Below are positions 55,564 through 64,000 of a stretch of 64,000 bases of DNA, piece after piece; within the stretch, counting starts at the first letter, position 1, and every line of letters starts with the position of its first letter. The stretch lies in contig NZ_AFOZ01000041.1 in NCBI RefSeq assembly GCF_000217915.1, forward strand, positions 1 through 64,000, in the 5' to 3' direction. The position numbers and the translations under genes are program-made. The stretch is from Shewanella sp. HN-41. Lineage in GTDB: Bacteria > Pseudomonadota > Gammaproteobacteria > Enterobacterales > Shewanellaceae. The notes below the pieces were generated by a model. The model was not told where the DNA came from and made no database searches. It saw only the letters and a list, made by a program, of their open reading frames with translations.

Positions 55564-56241
55564 ATGATACTGATTACTGGCGCGAGCAGCGGATTAGGCG
55601 CCGCATTAGCCGCACGCTATGCCAAAGAAAACACCCCACTGACACTCACGGGCCGCGATAGCAAACGCCTACAAACAGTAGCAAATGCCTTAACCCCCTT
55701 TTCAAACCAAGGTATAGCCGCGATCACTGCGGATCTCGCCAGCGAACAGAGCATTGCAGCTCTCTTCGATGGCTTAACCGAAACCCCAAACACTGTGATC
55801 CACTGCGCTGGCAGCGGCTACTTTGGCGCGATTGAGACCCAAGGGGCGAGTGATATCCAAAGCTTGCTCAATAACAATGTCACCTCGACGATCCTGTTAG
55901 TGCGCGAGTTAGTGAAACGCTATAAAGAGAGTGCGGTGACTGTGGTGATTGTGATGTCCACCGCCGCACTTGCCGCCAAGGCGGGTGAATCCACCTACTG
56001 CGCGGCCAAATGGGCGGTAAGAGGCTTTGTCGAATCGGTGCGTTTAGAACTAAAAAATAGCCCAATGAAGTTAATTGCCGTGTATCCCGGCGGCATGGAT
56101 ACCGGTTTTTGGCCCAGTAGCGGTAAAACGCTAGATACCACAGACTTTATGTCCGCCGATGAGGCGGCAGGCATGCTCAAACAAGCCCTTATCGCCACAG
56201 AGCATGGCTATATTGCCGATATCACCATACAAAGGGGCTGA
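55564..56241 (+). CDS. Short-chain dehydrogenase/reductase
   Basis: A 225-residue classical SDR: ITGASSGLGAALAARY binds the cofactor, then HCAGSGYFG, the catalytic Ser (VMSTAALAAK) and YCAAKWAVRGF with Tyr-x-x-x-Lys (YCAAK), then YPGGMDTGFW. GAGG precedes the ATG at 55564. It lies 45 bases after the accB-like gene in the same direction and may be co-transcribed. The substrate is unknown; a fatty-acid or oxo-acyl substrate is possible given the neighbour. Confidence 0.9.
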   Translation: MILITGASSGLGAALAARYAKENTPLTLTGRDSKRLQTVANALTPFSNQGIAAITADLASEQSIAALFDGLTETPNTVIHCAGSGYFGAIETQGASDIQSLLNNNVTSTILLVRELVKRYKESAVTVVIVMSTAALAAKAGESTYCAAKWAVRGFVESVRLELKNSPMKLIAVYPGGMDTGFWPSSGKTLDTTDFMSADEAAGMLKQALIATEHGYIADITIQRG

Positions 56242-56289
56242 ATATAGAGTCTGACAAGCGGCTTATAATTAAAAACCGACCAATAAATT

Positions 56290-56316
56290 GGAGCCCACTG
56301 TGGGGCTCCGATTTTT
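56290..56316. terminator. Intrinsic terminator
   Basis: A seven-base stem (ggagccc / gggctcc) with a six-base loop, then a T-rich run, closes the aroQ-accB-like-SDR group. Confidence 0.8.
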
Positions 56317-56338
56317 CAAAAAATGACACTATGTGTTC

Positions 56339-56983
56339 CTATTTAACGAGCTGTTCTTGGTAGGTTTGGCTGTTCCAGTCGAAGGCATAAAGCGTACCCT
56401 GCCACTCATAAAGTGTACGGCCATCCTGCTGCACGACTCTGGCATTGCTCGGCAAACTCGACACACTACGAGCCCGCTGGACCTTAGGTGCAAGTGCCCC
56501 CGTCGCATTTGCCCTTTGGCCATTTGCGCTATTAGGCATGCTCGACACCATACGACCTTCATTCGGCGCATACTGCATACTGGTCGTCACCCGCACTGGG
56601 GCCGAAACGGCAACGGGTTCTTCTTCATAGGCCATTGGAATCGATAGGCCGATACTAGAGTAAGGTGCATCCCAATAGCCACGGGAACCCCAACCATAGC
56701 CAAGATTCCAACCCGAATACCACCGCCCCCACCCTGGATAGTACGGACGATAATAAGGCCGATAGGCACTATGACGATGGGCATTGTTGTAGTGGTTATT
56801 GTGTTGATAAGAACTATTATGTTCTGGATACCCACGCTGACTGGCCAAAGTTGTCGTTGGCGCCCCCAAAATAACTATCCCCAGAGTAGAGGATAAAACT
56901 AAGCCCTTTAGCTGCCGCTTATAGGCAGCATACGCTTGAGTTTGGACGCATTTTTGTTGAACAAACAGCGGGGAGATATGCAT
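56339..56983 (-). CDS. DUF6515-like secreted protein, Tyr/Trp-rich
   Basis: A 214-residue secreted protein with a signal peptide (VILGAPTTTLASQ), an Asn/His/Tyr/Trp-rich linker (YNNAHRHSAYRPYYRPYY, GWGRWYSGW), and a C-terminal domain (RVVQQDGRTLYEWQGTLYAF). It resembles small DUF6515-type proteins thought to sit in the envelope. GAGG precedes the ATG. Function unknown. Confidence 0.72.
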   Translation of the reverse strand: MHISPLFVQQKCVQTQAYAAYKRQLKGLVLSSTLGIVILGAPTTTLASQRGYPEHNSSYQHNNHYNNAHRHSAYRPYYRPYYPGWGRWYSGWNLGYGWGSRGYWDAPYSSIGLSIPMAYEEEPVAVSAPVRVTTSMQYAPNEGRMVSSMPNSANGQRANATGALAPKVQRARSVSSLPSNARVVQQDGRTLYEWQGTLYAFDWNSQTYQEQLVK

Positions 56984-57142
56984 ATAAACCTCGAGATACA
57001 GGGCGTAAGCGAGATAAACCGCGGCCTACTGCTGCTCATTTTACGCTTCAAAAGCTTGAAGATCACTGAATAGGTTAACCCTAAAACAGAAAAATGCTAT
57101 AGTGCGCGCCACATGGATTTTCACTGCAGAGGCTATTTCCAC

Positions 57143-58624
57143 ATGAGTTTTAAGGATTTACGCAGCTTTATTGATCACTTAGAAGCCAATGGCGAACTCA
57201 AACGCATTAGCTACCCAGTTGATCCTCATTTAGAAATGACAGAGATCGCCGATCGCGTCCTGCGCGCTAAAGGCCCTGCACTCTTGTTTGAAAATCCCAA
57301 AAATCATTCTATGCCCGTGTTGGCAAATCTCTTCGGCACACCAAAACGTGTGGCCATGGCGCTGGGTAAAGACGATCCTTTAGCCCTGCGTGAAGTGGGT
57401 GAACTGCTGGCCTTTTTAAAGGAACCCGAGCCACCACGGGGCTTTAAAGACGCAATAGCTAAGATCCCTATGTTCAAGCAAGCCTTGAATATGCCTCCCA
57501 AAACCGTGCGTAATCCCCCTTGCCAACAAATCGTCAAAACCGGCGATGAAGTGGATTTAACCCAATTGCCTATTCAGCATTGCTGGCCGGGCGATGTCGC
57601 GCCACTGGTGACCTGGGGCTTAACCATCACCAAAGGCCCGCGCAAGAGTCGTCAGAATTTAGGCATTTATCGCCAACAGTTACTGGGTAAAAACAAGCTG
57701 ATCATGCGTTGGTTATCCCACCGTGGCGGCGCGTTAGATTTTGCTGATTTTAAACAACAATTCCCCGGTGAACGTTATCCAGTTGTGGTCGCACTCGGTG
57801 CCGATCCTGTGACCATTTTAGGTGCCGTCACCCCAGTCCCCGACTCCATGAGCGAATATGCTTTTGCCGGTTTGCTGCGTGGTGAACGTACCGAGGTCTG
57901 TAAGGCATTAAGCTGTGACTTAGAAGTGCCCGCCACCAGTGAAATCATCCTCGAAGGCTATATCGATCCTGAGGAACTGGCGGAAGAAGGCCCCTACGGC
58001 GATCACACGGGTTACTACAATGAAACCGATAAGTTTCCAGTGTTTACCGTTACTCATATCACGCAGCGTAAAGATGCCATTTACCACAGCACTTACACTG
58101 GCCGTCCACCGGATGAGCCCGCCATGCTGGGGGTGGCATTAAACGAAGTGTTTGTGCCGATTTTACGTAAGCAATATCCTGAGATCGTTGATTTTTATCT
58201 GCCGCCTGAGGGTTGCTCGTACCGCATGGCAGTGATCTCCATCCGCAAACAATATCCGGGACACGCCAAACGGGTGATGATGGGCGCTTGGTCTTTCCTG
58301 CGCCAATTTATGTACACTAAGTTCATTGTTATCGTGGATGAAGATGTGAACTGCCGCGACTGGCAGGATGTGATCTGGGCGATCACCACCCGCATGGACC
58401 CAAAACGCGATACCGTGATGATCGAAAACACCCCGATCGACTACCTCGATTTTGCCTCTCCCGTCGCGGGTTTAGGCTCAAAGATGGGACTCGATGCCAC
58501 CAATAAGTGGGAAGGTGAAACCAACCGCGAATGGGGCACACCCATAGTGATGGACCCAAAGGTTAAACAAAAGATCGACTCAATTTGGGATGAGTTAGGC
58601 ATAGACGACAGCCCAACCCTATAA
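57143..58624 (+). CDS. ubiD: UbiD-family prenylated-FMN decarboxylase
   Basis: The 493-residue enzyme decarboxylates 3-octaprenyl-4-hydroxybenzoate in ubiquinone synthesis, with prenylated FMN from UbiX. Typical features are [20 protein letters not shown] at the start, then [36 protein letters not shown] and the C-terminal [14 protein letters not shown]. The ATG at 57143 aligns with the family; the frame extends ten codons upstream. The next gene is fre, as in relatives. Confidence 0.95.
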   Translation: MSFKDLRSFIDHLEANGELKRISYPVDPHLEMTEIADRVLRAKGPALLFENPKNHSMPVLANLFGTPKRVAMALGKDDPLALREVGELLAFLKEPEPPRGFKDAIAKIPMFKQALNMPPKTVRNPPCQQIVKTGDEVDLTQLPIQHCWPGDVAPLVTWGLTITKGPRKSRQNLGIYRQQLLGKNKLIMRWLSHRGGALDFADFKQQFPGERYPVVVALGADPVTILGAVTPVPDSMSEYAFAGLLRGERTEVCKALSCDLEVPATSEIILEGYIDPEELAEEGPYGDHTGYYNETDKFPVFTVTHITQRKDAIYHSTYTGRPPDEPAMLGVALNEVFVPILRKQYPEIVDFYLPPEGCSYRMAVISIRKQYPGHAKRVMMGAWSFLRQFMYTKFIVIVDEDVNCRDWQDVIWAITTRMDPKRDTVMIENTPIDYLDFASPVAGLGSKMGLDATNKWEGETNREWGTPIVMDPKVKQKIDSIWDELGIDDSPTL

Positions 58625-58736
58625 TTCAGCTTAAGCACATACTCAAGTACCCACTTAAGCCAAGAGAATAGGCCGCGAACGGCCCTAATGTGACACCTTA
58701 ACGACAATAGATTAAGAAAGGTGTAAAGGAAGTTTG

Positions 58737-59435
58737 ATGAAAACCATACGTTGTAAGATAGAGAAAGTCAGCCCCTTTAACGATGCCGTATATCAAGTAT
58801 TGTTAAGACCCGAAACCGCCTTCGATTTTCAAGCGGGACAATACTTATGTGTTGTTATGGGTGAAAAAGATAAGCGCCCCTTCTCTATCGCGTCAGCGCC
58901 CAATGCCGAGTTTATTGAGCTGCACATTGGCGCGGCCGTCAGCGAAAGCTATCCAATGCAAGTGGTTGAGCGTTTAAAAACCAGCAGCCATATCGATATC
59001 GAAGCCCCAGGCGGCGAAGCTCACCTGCGTCACGAGAGCATTCGCCCTCGCCTGTTAATCGCCGGCGGTACTGGTTTTTCCTACATAAAGAGTATCGTCG
59101 AGCAGCAAATCGCCCTAGGTCAACAGATTGAAACCACACTCTATTGGGGCTGTCGCACCCAAGATGCGATGTACTATGAAAGCATCGCCCGCCAGTGGCA
59201 CGACACCTACCCTTGGCTACACTTTGTCCCCGTTGTCGAACAAGCCCCCGCCAATTGGCAGGGTAAAACCGCCAATCTGTTAGCCCAAATCAAACAGGAT
59301 TTTGTCAGCTTAAACGGCTATGACATCTATATCGCCGGCCGTTTCGATATGGTGGGTGCAGCACGGGAAATCTTCCGCGAGATTGGTGTAGAGGAAGCGC
59401 ATCTCTACGGAGATGCGTTCGCGTTTATCAAATAA
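58737..59435 (+). CDS. fre: NAD(P)H-flavin reductase Fre
   Basis: A 232-residue ferredoxin-reductase-type flavin reductase: FQAGQYLCVVMGEKDKRPFSIAS, LIAGGTGFSYIKSI (nucleotide binding), TLYWGCRTQDAMY and DIYIAGRFDMVG. It reduces free flavins, which can supply UbiD-type cofactors and iron reduction. GGAA lies before the ATG. It lies 112 bases after ubiD in the same direction. Confidence 0.95.
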   Translation: MKTIRCKIEKVSPFNDAVYQVLLRPETAFDFQAGQYLCVVMGEKDKRPFSIASAPNAEFIELHIGAAVSESYPMQVVERLKTSSHIDIEAPGGEAHLRHESIRPRLLIAGGTGFSYIKSIVEQQIALGQQIETTLYWGCRTQDAMYYESIARQWHDTYPWLHFVPVVEQAPANWQGKTANLLAQIKQDFVSLNGYDIYIAGRFDMVGAAREIFREIGVEEAHLYGDAFAFIK

Positions 59436-59481
59436 CGCGATAATTTGTTAGCTGTGGCTAGCTAACGTCAGCTTAAACAAT

Positions 59482-59509
59482 AAACCCCAGTTTTTACTGG
59501 GGTTTTGTT
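59482..59509. terminator. Bidirectional terminator
   Basis: A nine-base stem (aaaccccag / ctggggttt) with a six-base loop and T-rich flanks lies between the convergent fre gene and the lipoprotein gene. Confidence 0.85.
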
Positions 59510-59573
59510 TAACGTTTAATAAGAACCTCTTTATCACAAGGCCAATCATTATCTCCTGTAGGGTAAAATTGAC

Positions 59574-60104
59574 CTATTGAAGCTCAATCGACACCACATT
59601 AGTGACACCTTTAGCTAACGTTATCATCCCTGAAGTATAGAATTTTCCAGCGTCGCTCTGAGCCTTCAGATAATAAACGCCACTATTGATAACCATGGTT
59701 TCTGGACGGTGCATCGTCAGCGGCTCATCACTTAACCAGCCATTACCGTCAACCGCATAAAAGTAAGTCGTACTCTCCATCGCCGCCCCACTGTCTTGAT
59801 GGTATGCCAACACCCTGACCATAGTCATGCCCTTAGGATTTTTCTCCTGAGCAATAGAGCGGATCGCACCGCGTTCCTGAGACATCTTAGTATTCTCAGT
59901 AATATAGAATGGTTCGGAGCTGTTTGAGTATTGTTGGCTCTGATGCTCATAAGTGGGGATGGAACTACTACCAGATTTGCCGTCTGAAATACCTGTACTC
60001 GCGATACCTGCTATATCAGACACAGAATCGGCGATGTTTCTTACATCGGTACTCTTACAAGCTGTGAGACTTAAAACAAGGGCGCATAAAATAGTTTTTT
60101 TCAT
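59574..60104 (-). CDS. Hypothetical lipoprotein, 176 aa
   Basis: A lipoprotein (LSLTACKST) with a Ser-rich linker and a C-terminal domain (YFYAVDGNGWLSDEPL, VYYLKAQSDAGKFYTS) probably of beta structure. Function unknown. It stands alone beside a long non-coding gap. Confidence 0.7.
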   Translation of the reverse strand: MKKTILCALVLSLTACKSTDVRNIADSVSDIAGIASTGISDGKSGSSSIPTYEHQSQQYSNSSEPFYITENTKMSQERGAIRSIAQEKNPKGMTMVRVLAYHQDSGAAMESTTYFYAVDGNGWLSDEPLTMHRPETMVINSGVYYLKAQSDAGKFYTSGMITLAKGVTNVVSIELQ

Positions 60105-60514
60105 TGCGTTTAATCCATTAAATTAATACCAGTCCATACCGCACATTGTATTAAGCAAGCGAAGCTCATTACAAAGTACTACTTAGGTAACCTATTATTA
60201 CCATTGGTTTTTTAAGTAGGGTAAATTATCAATGAGAATGTCATTCGTCAATAACCTAACAAACAATTAACCAAGAAAGTCATAATGCTTAAGATGATTT
60301 CACCATATATCAAGAATGATTGATGTGCAGGGTTGCAAGTGAATTCTTTAGGAAAACGGCTTGATGCATTATTGATAGACCTAATCTTTCCTAGATGACG
60401 TACTTAATAATTGATGTTAAATAAGGTTTTATATCGCTAAAATTTAAGCATTTATCCAAGATGTCTAACTTTGTAGACTCGCTTTTAGGGGCTCTTGCAA
60501 GCTTACAGATAAAC

Positions 60515-60655
60515 AGGAACCTTAACTGAATTAAGCACGACTATGGAAGTGACCGTCCGTGACATGGATGTCACGGTCGAGCACACATGGATGTGCTTGC
60601 TGCGTGTCACTGGAATGGTAGTGCTTAATTTATGGATACTAAGGTTCAGTGAATG
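60515..60655. repeat. Palindromic intergenic repeat, copy 2
   Basis: An imperfect palindrome of about 140 bases. The outer arms share gaacctta and attaagcac. Two inner hairpins follow: gaccgt..acggtc with gacat / atgtc inside, and agcaca / tgtgct. The core (60541-60625) shares gaccgtccg, cggtcgagca, atgga and gctgcgtgtc in the same order with 3631-3755. It could be a folded RNA, a MITE-like element or a REP pair. Confidence 0.55.
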
Positions 60656-60687
60656 CCCCACAAACTTCCTTTTAAACACAAAAAGCA

Positions 60688-60715
60688 AAAGCCCCGCAAA
60701 TAATTGCAGGGCTTT
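60688..60715 (-). terminator. Terminator after ssb
   Basis: A 12-base stem (aaagccccgcaa / ttgcagggcttt, one G-U-type mismatch) with a four-base loop and T-rich flank lies downstream of ssb. Confidence 0.8.
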
Positions 60716-60775
60716 GATAATATTAGACAATAGCAGTCTTTACACTTTACCGACTACGCGTATCTCAGGTAAACG

Positions 60776-61486
60776 CTAGAACGGGATATCGTCATCCCAG
60801 CCATCATCCAAATCTGGAGTGAAGTTTTGCTGTGGCTGTGGCGCTGGACGTTGTGCAGGTGCTGCTGGCGCTTGATAAGCTGGAGCAGCCTGTGGCTTAG
60901 GCGCATAACCACCTTGCTGTGGTTGAGCGTGAGGCTGTGCCTGCTGCTGACCATACGTTTGCTGGGCAGGTGCTGGCGCAGCATATTGTTGCTGTGCTGG
61001 CGCTTGGTAAGCAGGTGCCGCTTGAGGCGCTGGCGCATATTGATTTTGTGCAGGAGCCACCTGTTGTGGTGCAGATTGGTAACCCGCGTTTTGTGGCATG
61101 CCGCCGCCCATTGGCGCGCCTTGAGCTTGGCCACCTTGACCACGACTACCTAGCATTTGCATGCTACCGCTTTGATCGATAACCACTTCAGTGCTATAGC
61201 GATCTTGACCACTTTGGTCTTTCCACTTACGGGTTTGCAATTTACCTTCGAGGTAAACCTGTGAACCTTTACGTAAATATTCGCCTGTAATTTCAGCTAA
61301 TTTGCCGAACAGAACCACACGGTGCCATTCAGTACGCTCCTGCTGCTGACCCTGTTGGTCTTTCCACGATTCGCTGGTCGCCACTGTGATGTTAGCGACT
61401 GCGTTACCGTTTGGCATATAACGTACTTCTGGATCTTGTCCCAAATTGCCAACCAAAATTACCTTGTTAACACCACGACTGGCCAT
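60776..61486 (-). CDS. ssb: Single-stranded DNA-binding protein
   Basis: A 236-residue SSB: an OB-fold ([45 protein letters not shown]) to about residue 110, a long Gln/Ala/Pro-rich linker, and the acidic tip DDDIPF that recruits partner proteins. The linker makes it longer than E. coli SSB (178). GCAGGAG lies before the ATG. It is near uvrA, as in E. coli, but with a transporter between them. Confidence 0.97.
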   Translation of the reverse strand: MASRGVNKVILVGNLGQDPEVRYMPNGNAVANITVATSESWKDQQGQQQERTEWHRVVLFGKLAEITGEYLRKGSQVYLEGKLQTRKWKDQSGQDRYSTEVVIDQSGSMQMLGSRGQGGQAQGAPMGGGMPQNAGYQSAPQQVAPAQNQYAPAPQAAPAYQAPAQQQYAAPAPAQQTYGQQQAQPHAQPQQGGYAPKPQAAPAYQAPAAPAQRPAPQPQQNFTPDLDDGWDDDIPF

Positions 61487-61595
61487 TGAAATCTCCTGCG
61501 ATTCTTTAAATAATCTATTAATTCAGTATGTTGTTTATAGATGCTGCCATAGAGGAAAATCTTCATCCCCAAATACTACAGGGCAGCACCACATA

Positions 61596-62963
61596 TTATT
61601 GAGCAGAGCCTAACACAGCTCGAGCTTCTCTTAAATCGAAATGCTCGTCGACCTTAAGATAAGCGACTTTTTCATCCAGCACGACGATGGCTTCAACGAC
61701 GCCCATCAGTTGAGATAGCTGAGTCGCCATATCCCGCGCCTGTGCCTTGTCTTTCACTTCGGCTTCTAAGGTGTAACTTTTTAACAGCACAGGGTTTTGC
61801 ATGCCTAATGTCAAGAATAGCCAGATAGACATTAAGATCACGGCAACGATAAATACCCCGACAGCCCCCACTAGCTGGAATGCGCCGCCACCGAGCATAC
61901 CACCACAAAAAGCCCCTAAAAACTGGCTAGTGGAATACACACCCATGGCCGAGCCTTTTTCGCCAACCGGGCAAAATTTGGCAATCAAACTGGGCAGTGA
62001 GGCTTCTAAATAGTTAAACCCAGTGAAGAACAGCACAACGGCAAAACTCAATACCCAGAGATTGCTCGAAAATGCGGCCATCGCCAGTAATGCCACTATC
62101 ATGATCACTAAAGCAATTTGGAACATCGCCTTAGTATTCTTACGCTTAACCCCGATGATAATTAACGGCACCATCAGGAAAAAGGCCCCCACAAAGGCGG
62201 GGAAATACAACATCCAGTGTTTCTCCTTCACTAATCCTGCATCGACAAGATCGAGTGGCAAGGCAACAAACACTGCCGTAAGGACTAAATGCAGGATAAA
62301 AATCCCCGCATCTAATCTAAAAAGTTGAGGGTCGGTTAACATCCGTTTGAGCTTAGCGGGTGTGGCTAAGGTATCCCCCTTAGGGGCCTGCGAAATGGGA
62401 TTCGGCACTAAAAACTGCACTATCACCATACCCAATAGTGCAAGAGCCGCCGTTAAAAAAAACAACCCCGTTAAACCTAAATGCTGCGCCACTATGGGCC
62501 CGACTAACAAGGACAGGGCGAAGGAACCGCCGATACACATGCCAATAATCGCCATGACCTTGGTACGTTGTTCATCGCGGGTCAAATCCGCGGCCAACGC
62601 CAACACGGCGGCTGCGATTGCCCCCATACCTTGTACGGCTCGGCCAAACACTACGCCATAAATCGTCTCGGCATAGGCCGCGATTAAGCTACCTATGGCA
62701 AACAACACAAGGCCGGCGAGGATGATAGGTTTACGACCGTACTTGTCGGATAACATTCCCATGGGGATCTGCAAAACGGCCTGAGTCAAGCCGTAGGCAC
62801 CGATGGCAATTCCCACCCAAAGTGGTGAGAAACCTTGCAGATGCTGACCATAAAGTGCAAAGACGGGCATAATCATAAACAAGCCCATCATGCGTAAACC
62901 AAATACACTGGCTAAAGAAAACGCGACTTTTTTCTCAGTACTCGAAAGTCCGTTGTTACCCAT
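61596..62963 (-). CDS. YajR-like MFS transporter
   Basis: A 455-residue major facilitator with 12 helices. Motif A is visible as GMLSDKYGRKPII, and a C-terminal ferredoxin-like YAM domain (QLSQLMGVVEAIVVLDEKVAYLK, VDEHFDLREARAVL) is the mark of YajR. The substrate is unknown, although YajR is often treated as a drug-type exporter. It lies upstream of ssb in the same direction. Confidence 0.87.
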   Translation of the reverse strand: MGNNGLSSTEKKVAFSLASVFGLRMMGLFMIMPVFALYGQHLQGFSPLWVGIAIGAYGLTQAVLQIPMGMLSDKYGRKPIILAGLVLFAIGSLIAAYAETIYGVVFGRAVQGMGAIAAAVLALAADLTRDEQRTKVMAIIGMCIGGSFALSLLVGPIVAQHLGLTGLFFLTAALALLGMVIVQFLVPNPISQAPKGDTLATPAKLKRMLTDPQLFRLDAGIFILHLVLTAVFVALPLDLVDAGLVKEKHWMLYFPAFVGAFFLMVPLIIIGVKRKNTKAMFQIALVIMIVALLAMAAFSSNLWVLSFAVVLFFTGFNYLEASLPSLIAKFCPVGEKGSAMGVYSTSQFLGAFCGGMLGGGAFQLVGAVGVFIVAVILMSIWLFLTLGMQNPVLLKSYTLEAEVKDKAQARDMATQLSQLMGVVEAIVVLDEKVAYLKVDEHFDLREARAVLGSAQ

Positions 62964-63321
62964 GTTTTTGCCCTAGATTGATGCCTTTTAGGGAGCGCAT
63001 GTTATCACATCCCAAAGCTTTTGCTCAAAAGGAAATCGTGGCCTAAACCACAGTGTTAACACTGGTTATTTATTTCTAAAAATCCGCGATTGTCTATCAA
63101 TAGGCGGCTGCAGATATACAAAATCTACCCAACGCCAAGCGCTAACAGATAAAAAGCCCCGTGGCGCAAAGGGCCAAGCCGTTAAGATAGGCTTGCTCGA
63201 GTTGAGGCCCACTGAGGAACACCCATTGGGCTCGGGTTTAGATCACAGAATCAGCTAAACTCAGCGGCAGAACTGTGCGATACTTGTGCTCATTTTTTTA
63301 AGCATAAGACTTGAGCGATAG
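62964..63321. other. Divergent promoter region
   Basis: About 360 bases between the YajR-like gene and uvrA. I looked for an SOS box (CTGT-N8-ACAG) and saw none that is convincing. No gene is supported. Confidence 0.4.
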
Positions 63322-64000
63322 ATGGATAAGATTGAAATACGCGGCGCACGCACCCACAATCTCAAAAATATCAACCTGACTATCCCAAGGGATAAACTGA
63401 TTGTTATCACAGGGTTATCAGGTTCCGGCAAATCTTCCCTTGCATTTGATACTTTATACGCCGAAGGCCAGCGACGTTATGTCGAGTCCCTGTCTGCCTA
63501 TGCTCGCCAATTTTTAAGTTTGATGGAAAAGCCCGATGTGGATCATATCGAAGGCTTAAGCCCCGCCATCTCCATCGAACAAAAATCCACTTCCCATAAC
63601 CCACGCTCAACCGTGGGCACTATTACCGAAATCTACGACTACCTACGCTTACTATTTGCCCGTGTCGGTGAGCCGCGCTGCCCCACCCACGGCCAACCAC
63701 TGGCGGCACAAACGGTTAGCCAGATGGTGGACAAAGTGCTAGAGATGCCCCAAGACAGCCGTTTGATGTTATTGGCTCCGGTGGTCAATGGTCGCAAGGG
63801 TGAGCATGTTAAATTACTCGAAGGTTTAGCCGCACAGGGTTATATCCGCGCCCGCATCGATGGAGAAGTCTGTGACTTAACCGATCCGCCAACCTTAGAT
63901 CTACACGTAAAGCACACGATTGAAGTCGTGGTCGACCGCTTTAAGGTGCGCGACGATATTGCCCAGCGCCTCGCCGAATCCTTTGAAACCGCACTCGAGC
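63322..64000 (+). CDS. uvrA: UvrA, excision-repair ATPase, 5' part
   Basis: The gene runs off the window end. The first 226 residues match Uvr[20 protein letters not shown], the Walker A motif [33 protein letters not shown] and [10 protein letters not shown]. UvrA scans DNA for damage with UvrB. The ATG at 63322 is where the family starts. Confidence 0.97.
   Translation, partial: MDKIEIRGARTHNLKNINLTIPRDKLIVITGLSGSGKSSLAFDTLYAEGQRRYVESLSAYARQFLSLMEKPDVDHIEGLSPAISIEQKSTSHNPRSTVGTITEIYDYLRLLFARVGEPRCPTHGQPLAAQTVSQMVDKVLEMPQDSRLMLLAPVVNGRKGEHVKLLEGLAAQGYIRARIDGEVCDLTDPPTLDLHVKHTIEVVVDRFKVRDDIAQRLAESFETALE

Larger units (their letters stand above)
60105..60775. other. Long gap with palindromic repeat and terminator
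   Basis: No gene is supported in these 670 bases. They hold the second copy of the palindromic repeat (about 60515-60655) and the ssb terminator. The 60120-60480 part is AT-rich with nothing I can assign. Confidence 0.6.

Noticed and set aside
60827..61153. Leu/Cys/Trp-rich frame opposite ssb
   Set aside because: It is the antisense of the Gln/Ala/Pro-rich SSB linker; low-complexity composition keeps the frame open.
62964..63321. SOS (LexA) box before uvrA
   Set aside because: Stretches such as actgtgcgatacttgtgc resemble half sites only; no CTGT-N8-ACAG match was seen.

Overview
The window looks like a chromosomal segment of a Shewanella-type marine gammaproteobacterium. This is inferred from remembered gene content and protein similarity (TorF-like porin, aroQ next to an accB-like gene, ubiD-fre, ssb/uvrA, DUF3012, DUF3016, many GGDEF/EAL and receiver proteins); no database search was possible. 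There is no rRNA or tRNA gene, CRISPR array or prophage that I can support. Most of the window is core chromosome with short bidirectional terminators between convergent genes.

Layout. 0-4 kb is an AT-rich accessory patch: an orphan lipoprotein, a decayed IS200-like (Y1/HUH) transposase gene bounded by inverted repeats, coding remnants, a small membrane protein, and a palindromic repeat. 4-8.5 kb carries a crotonase, a receiver-CheC protein with a diguanylate cyclase, rraB and a PlsC acyltransferase. 8.5-11.8 kb is a zinc-type uptake operon (small Cys/His secreted protein, outer-membrane channel, ZnuA-like binding protein, ZnuB-like permease) with no ATPase gene beside it. 12-27.6 kb holds a MscS channel, formate-THF ligase, an aldo/keto reductase, cmoM, a TraB-like protein, an EAL-CBS-GGDEF protein, a double receiver, HU and a porin. 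27.6-33 kb holds rimK (broken by one extra base) and a three-gene sensor kinase / receiver / receiver-GGDEF-EAL operon. 33-46 kb is a mosaic: PDC-sensor membrane protein, QEGLA-motif protein, RcsF-like lipoprotein, beta-CASP nuclease, radical SAM protein, ElaA, an EmrAB-type pump with a divergent LysR regulator, and mscL. 46-53 kb is a heavy-metal RND efflux operon (CzcCBA type) led by a small secreted protein with twin CLDCxC motifs. 53-60 kb has arfB, aroQ, an accB-like gene, an SDR, ubiD and fre. 60-64 kb has ssb, a YajR-like transporter and the start of uvrA.

The most notable point is the accB-like gene after aroQ: it keeps the biotin carboxyl carrier fold signature but has Gly where the biotinylated Lys should be, and accC is not next to it. 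This resembles in principle the plant BADC proteins, which are lysine-less carriers that down-tune acetyl-CoA carboxylase. Second, both metal operons (import and export) begin with a small secreted Cys/His protein. Third, cyclic-di-GMP and receiver genes are dense: three GGDEF and/or EAL proteins, a CheC-type receiver, a double receiver whose first domain has lost its phosphoacceptor Asp, and a CHASE-type kinase operon. Three genes (transposase, rimK and a PA3496-like small gene) need single-base indels to read through. Two of these lie in T/A homopolymers, so sequencing error must be excluded before they are called pseudogenes.
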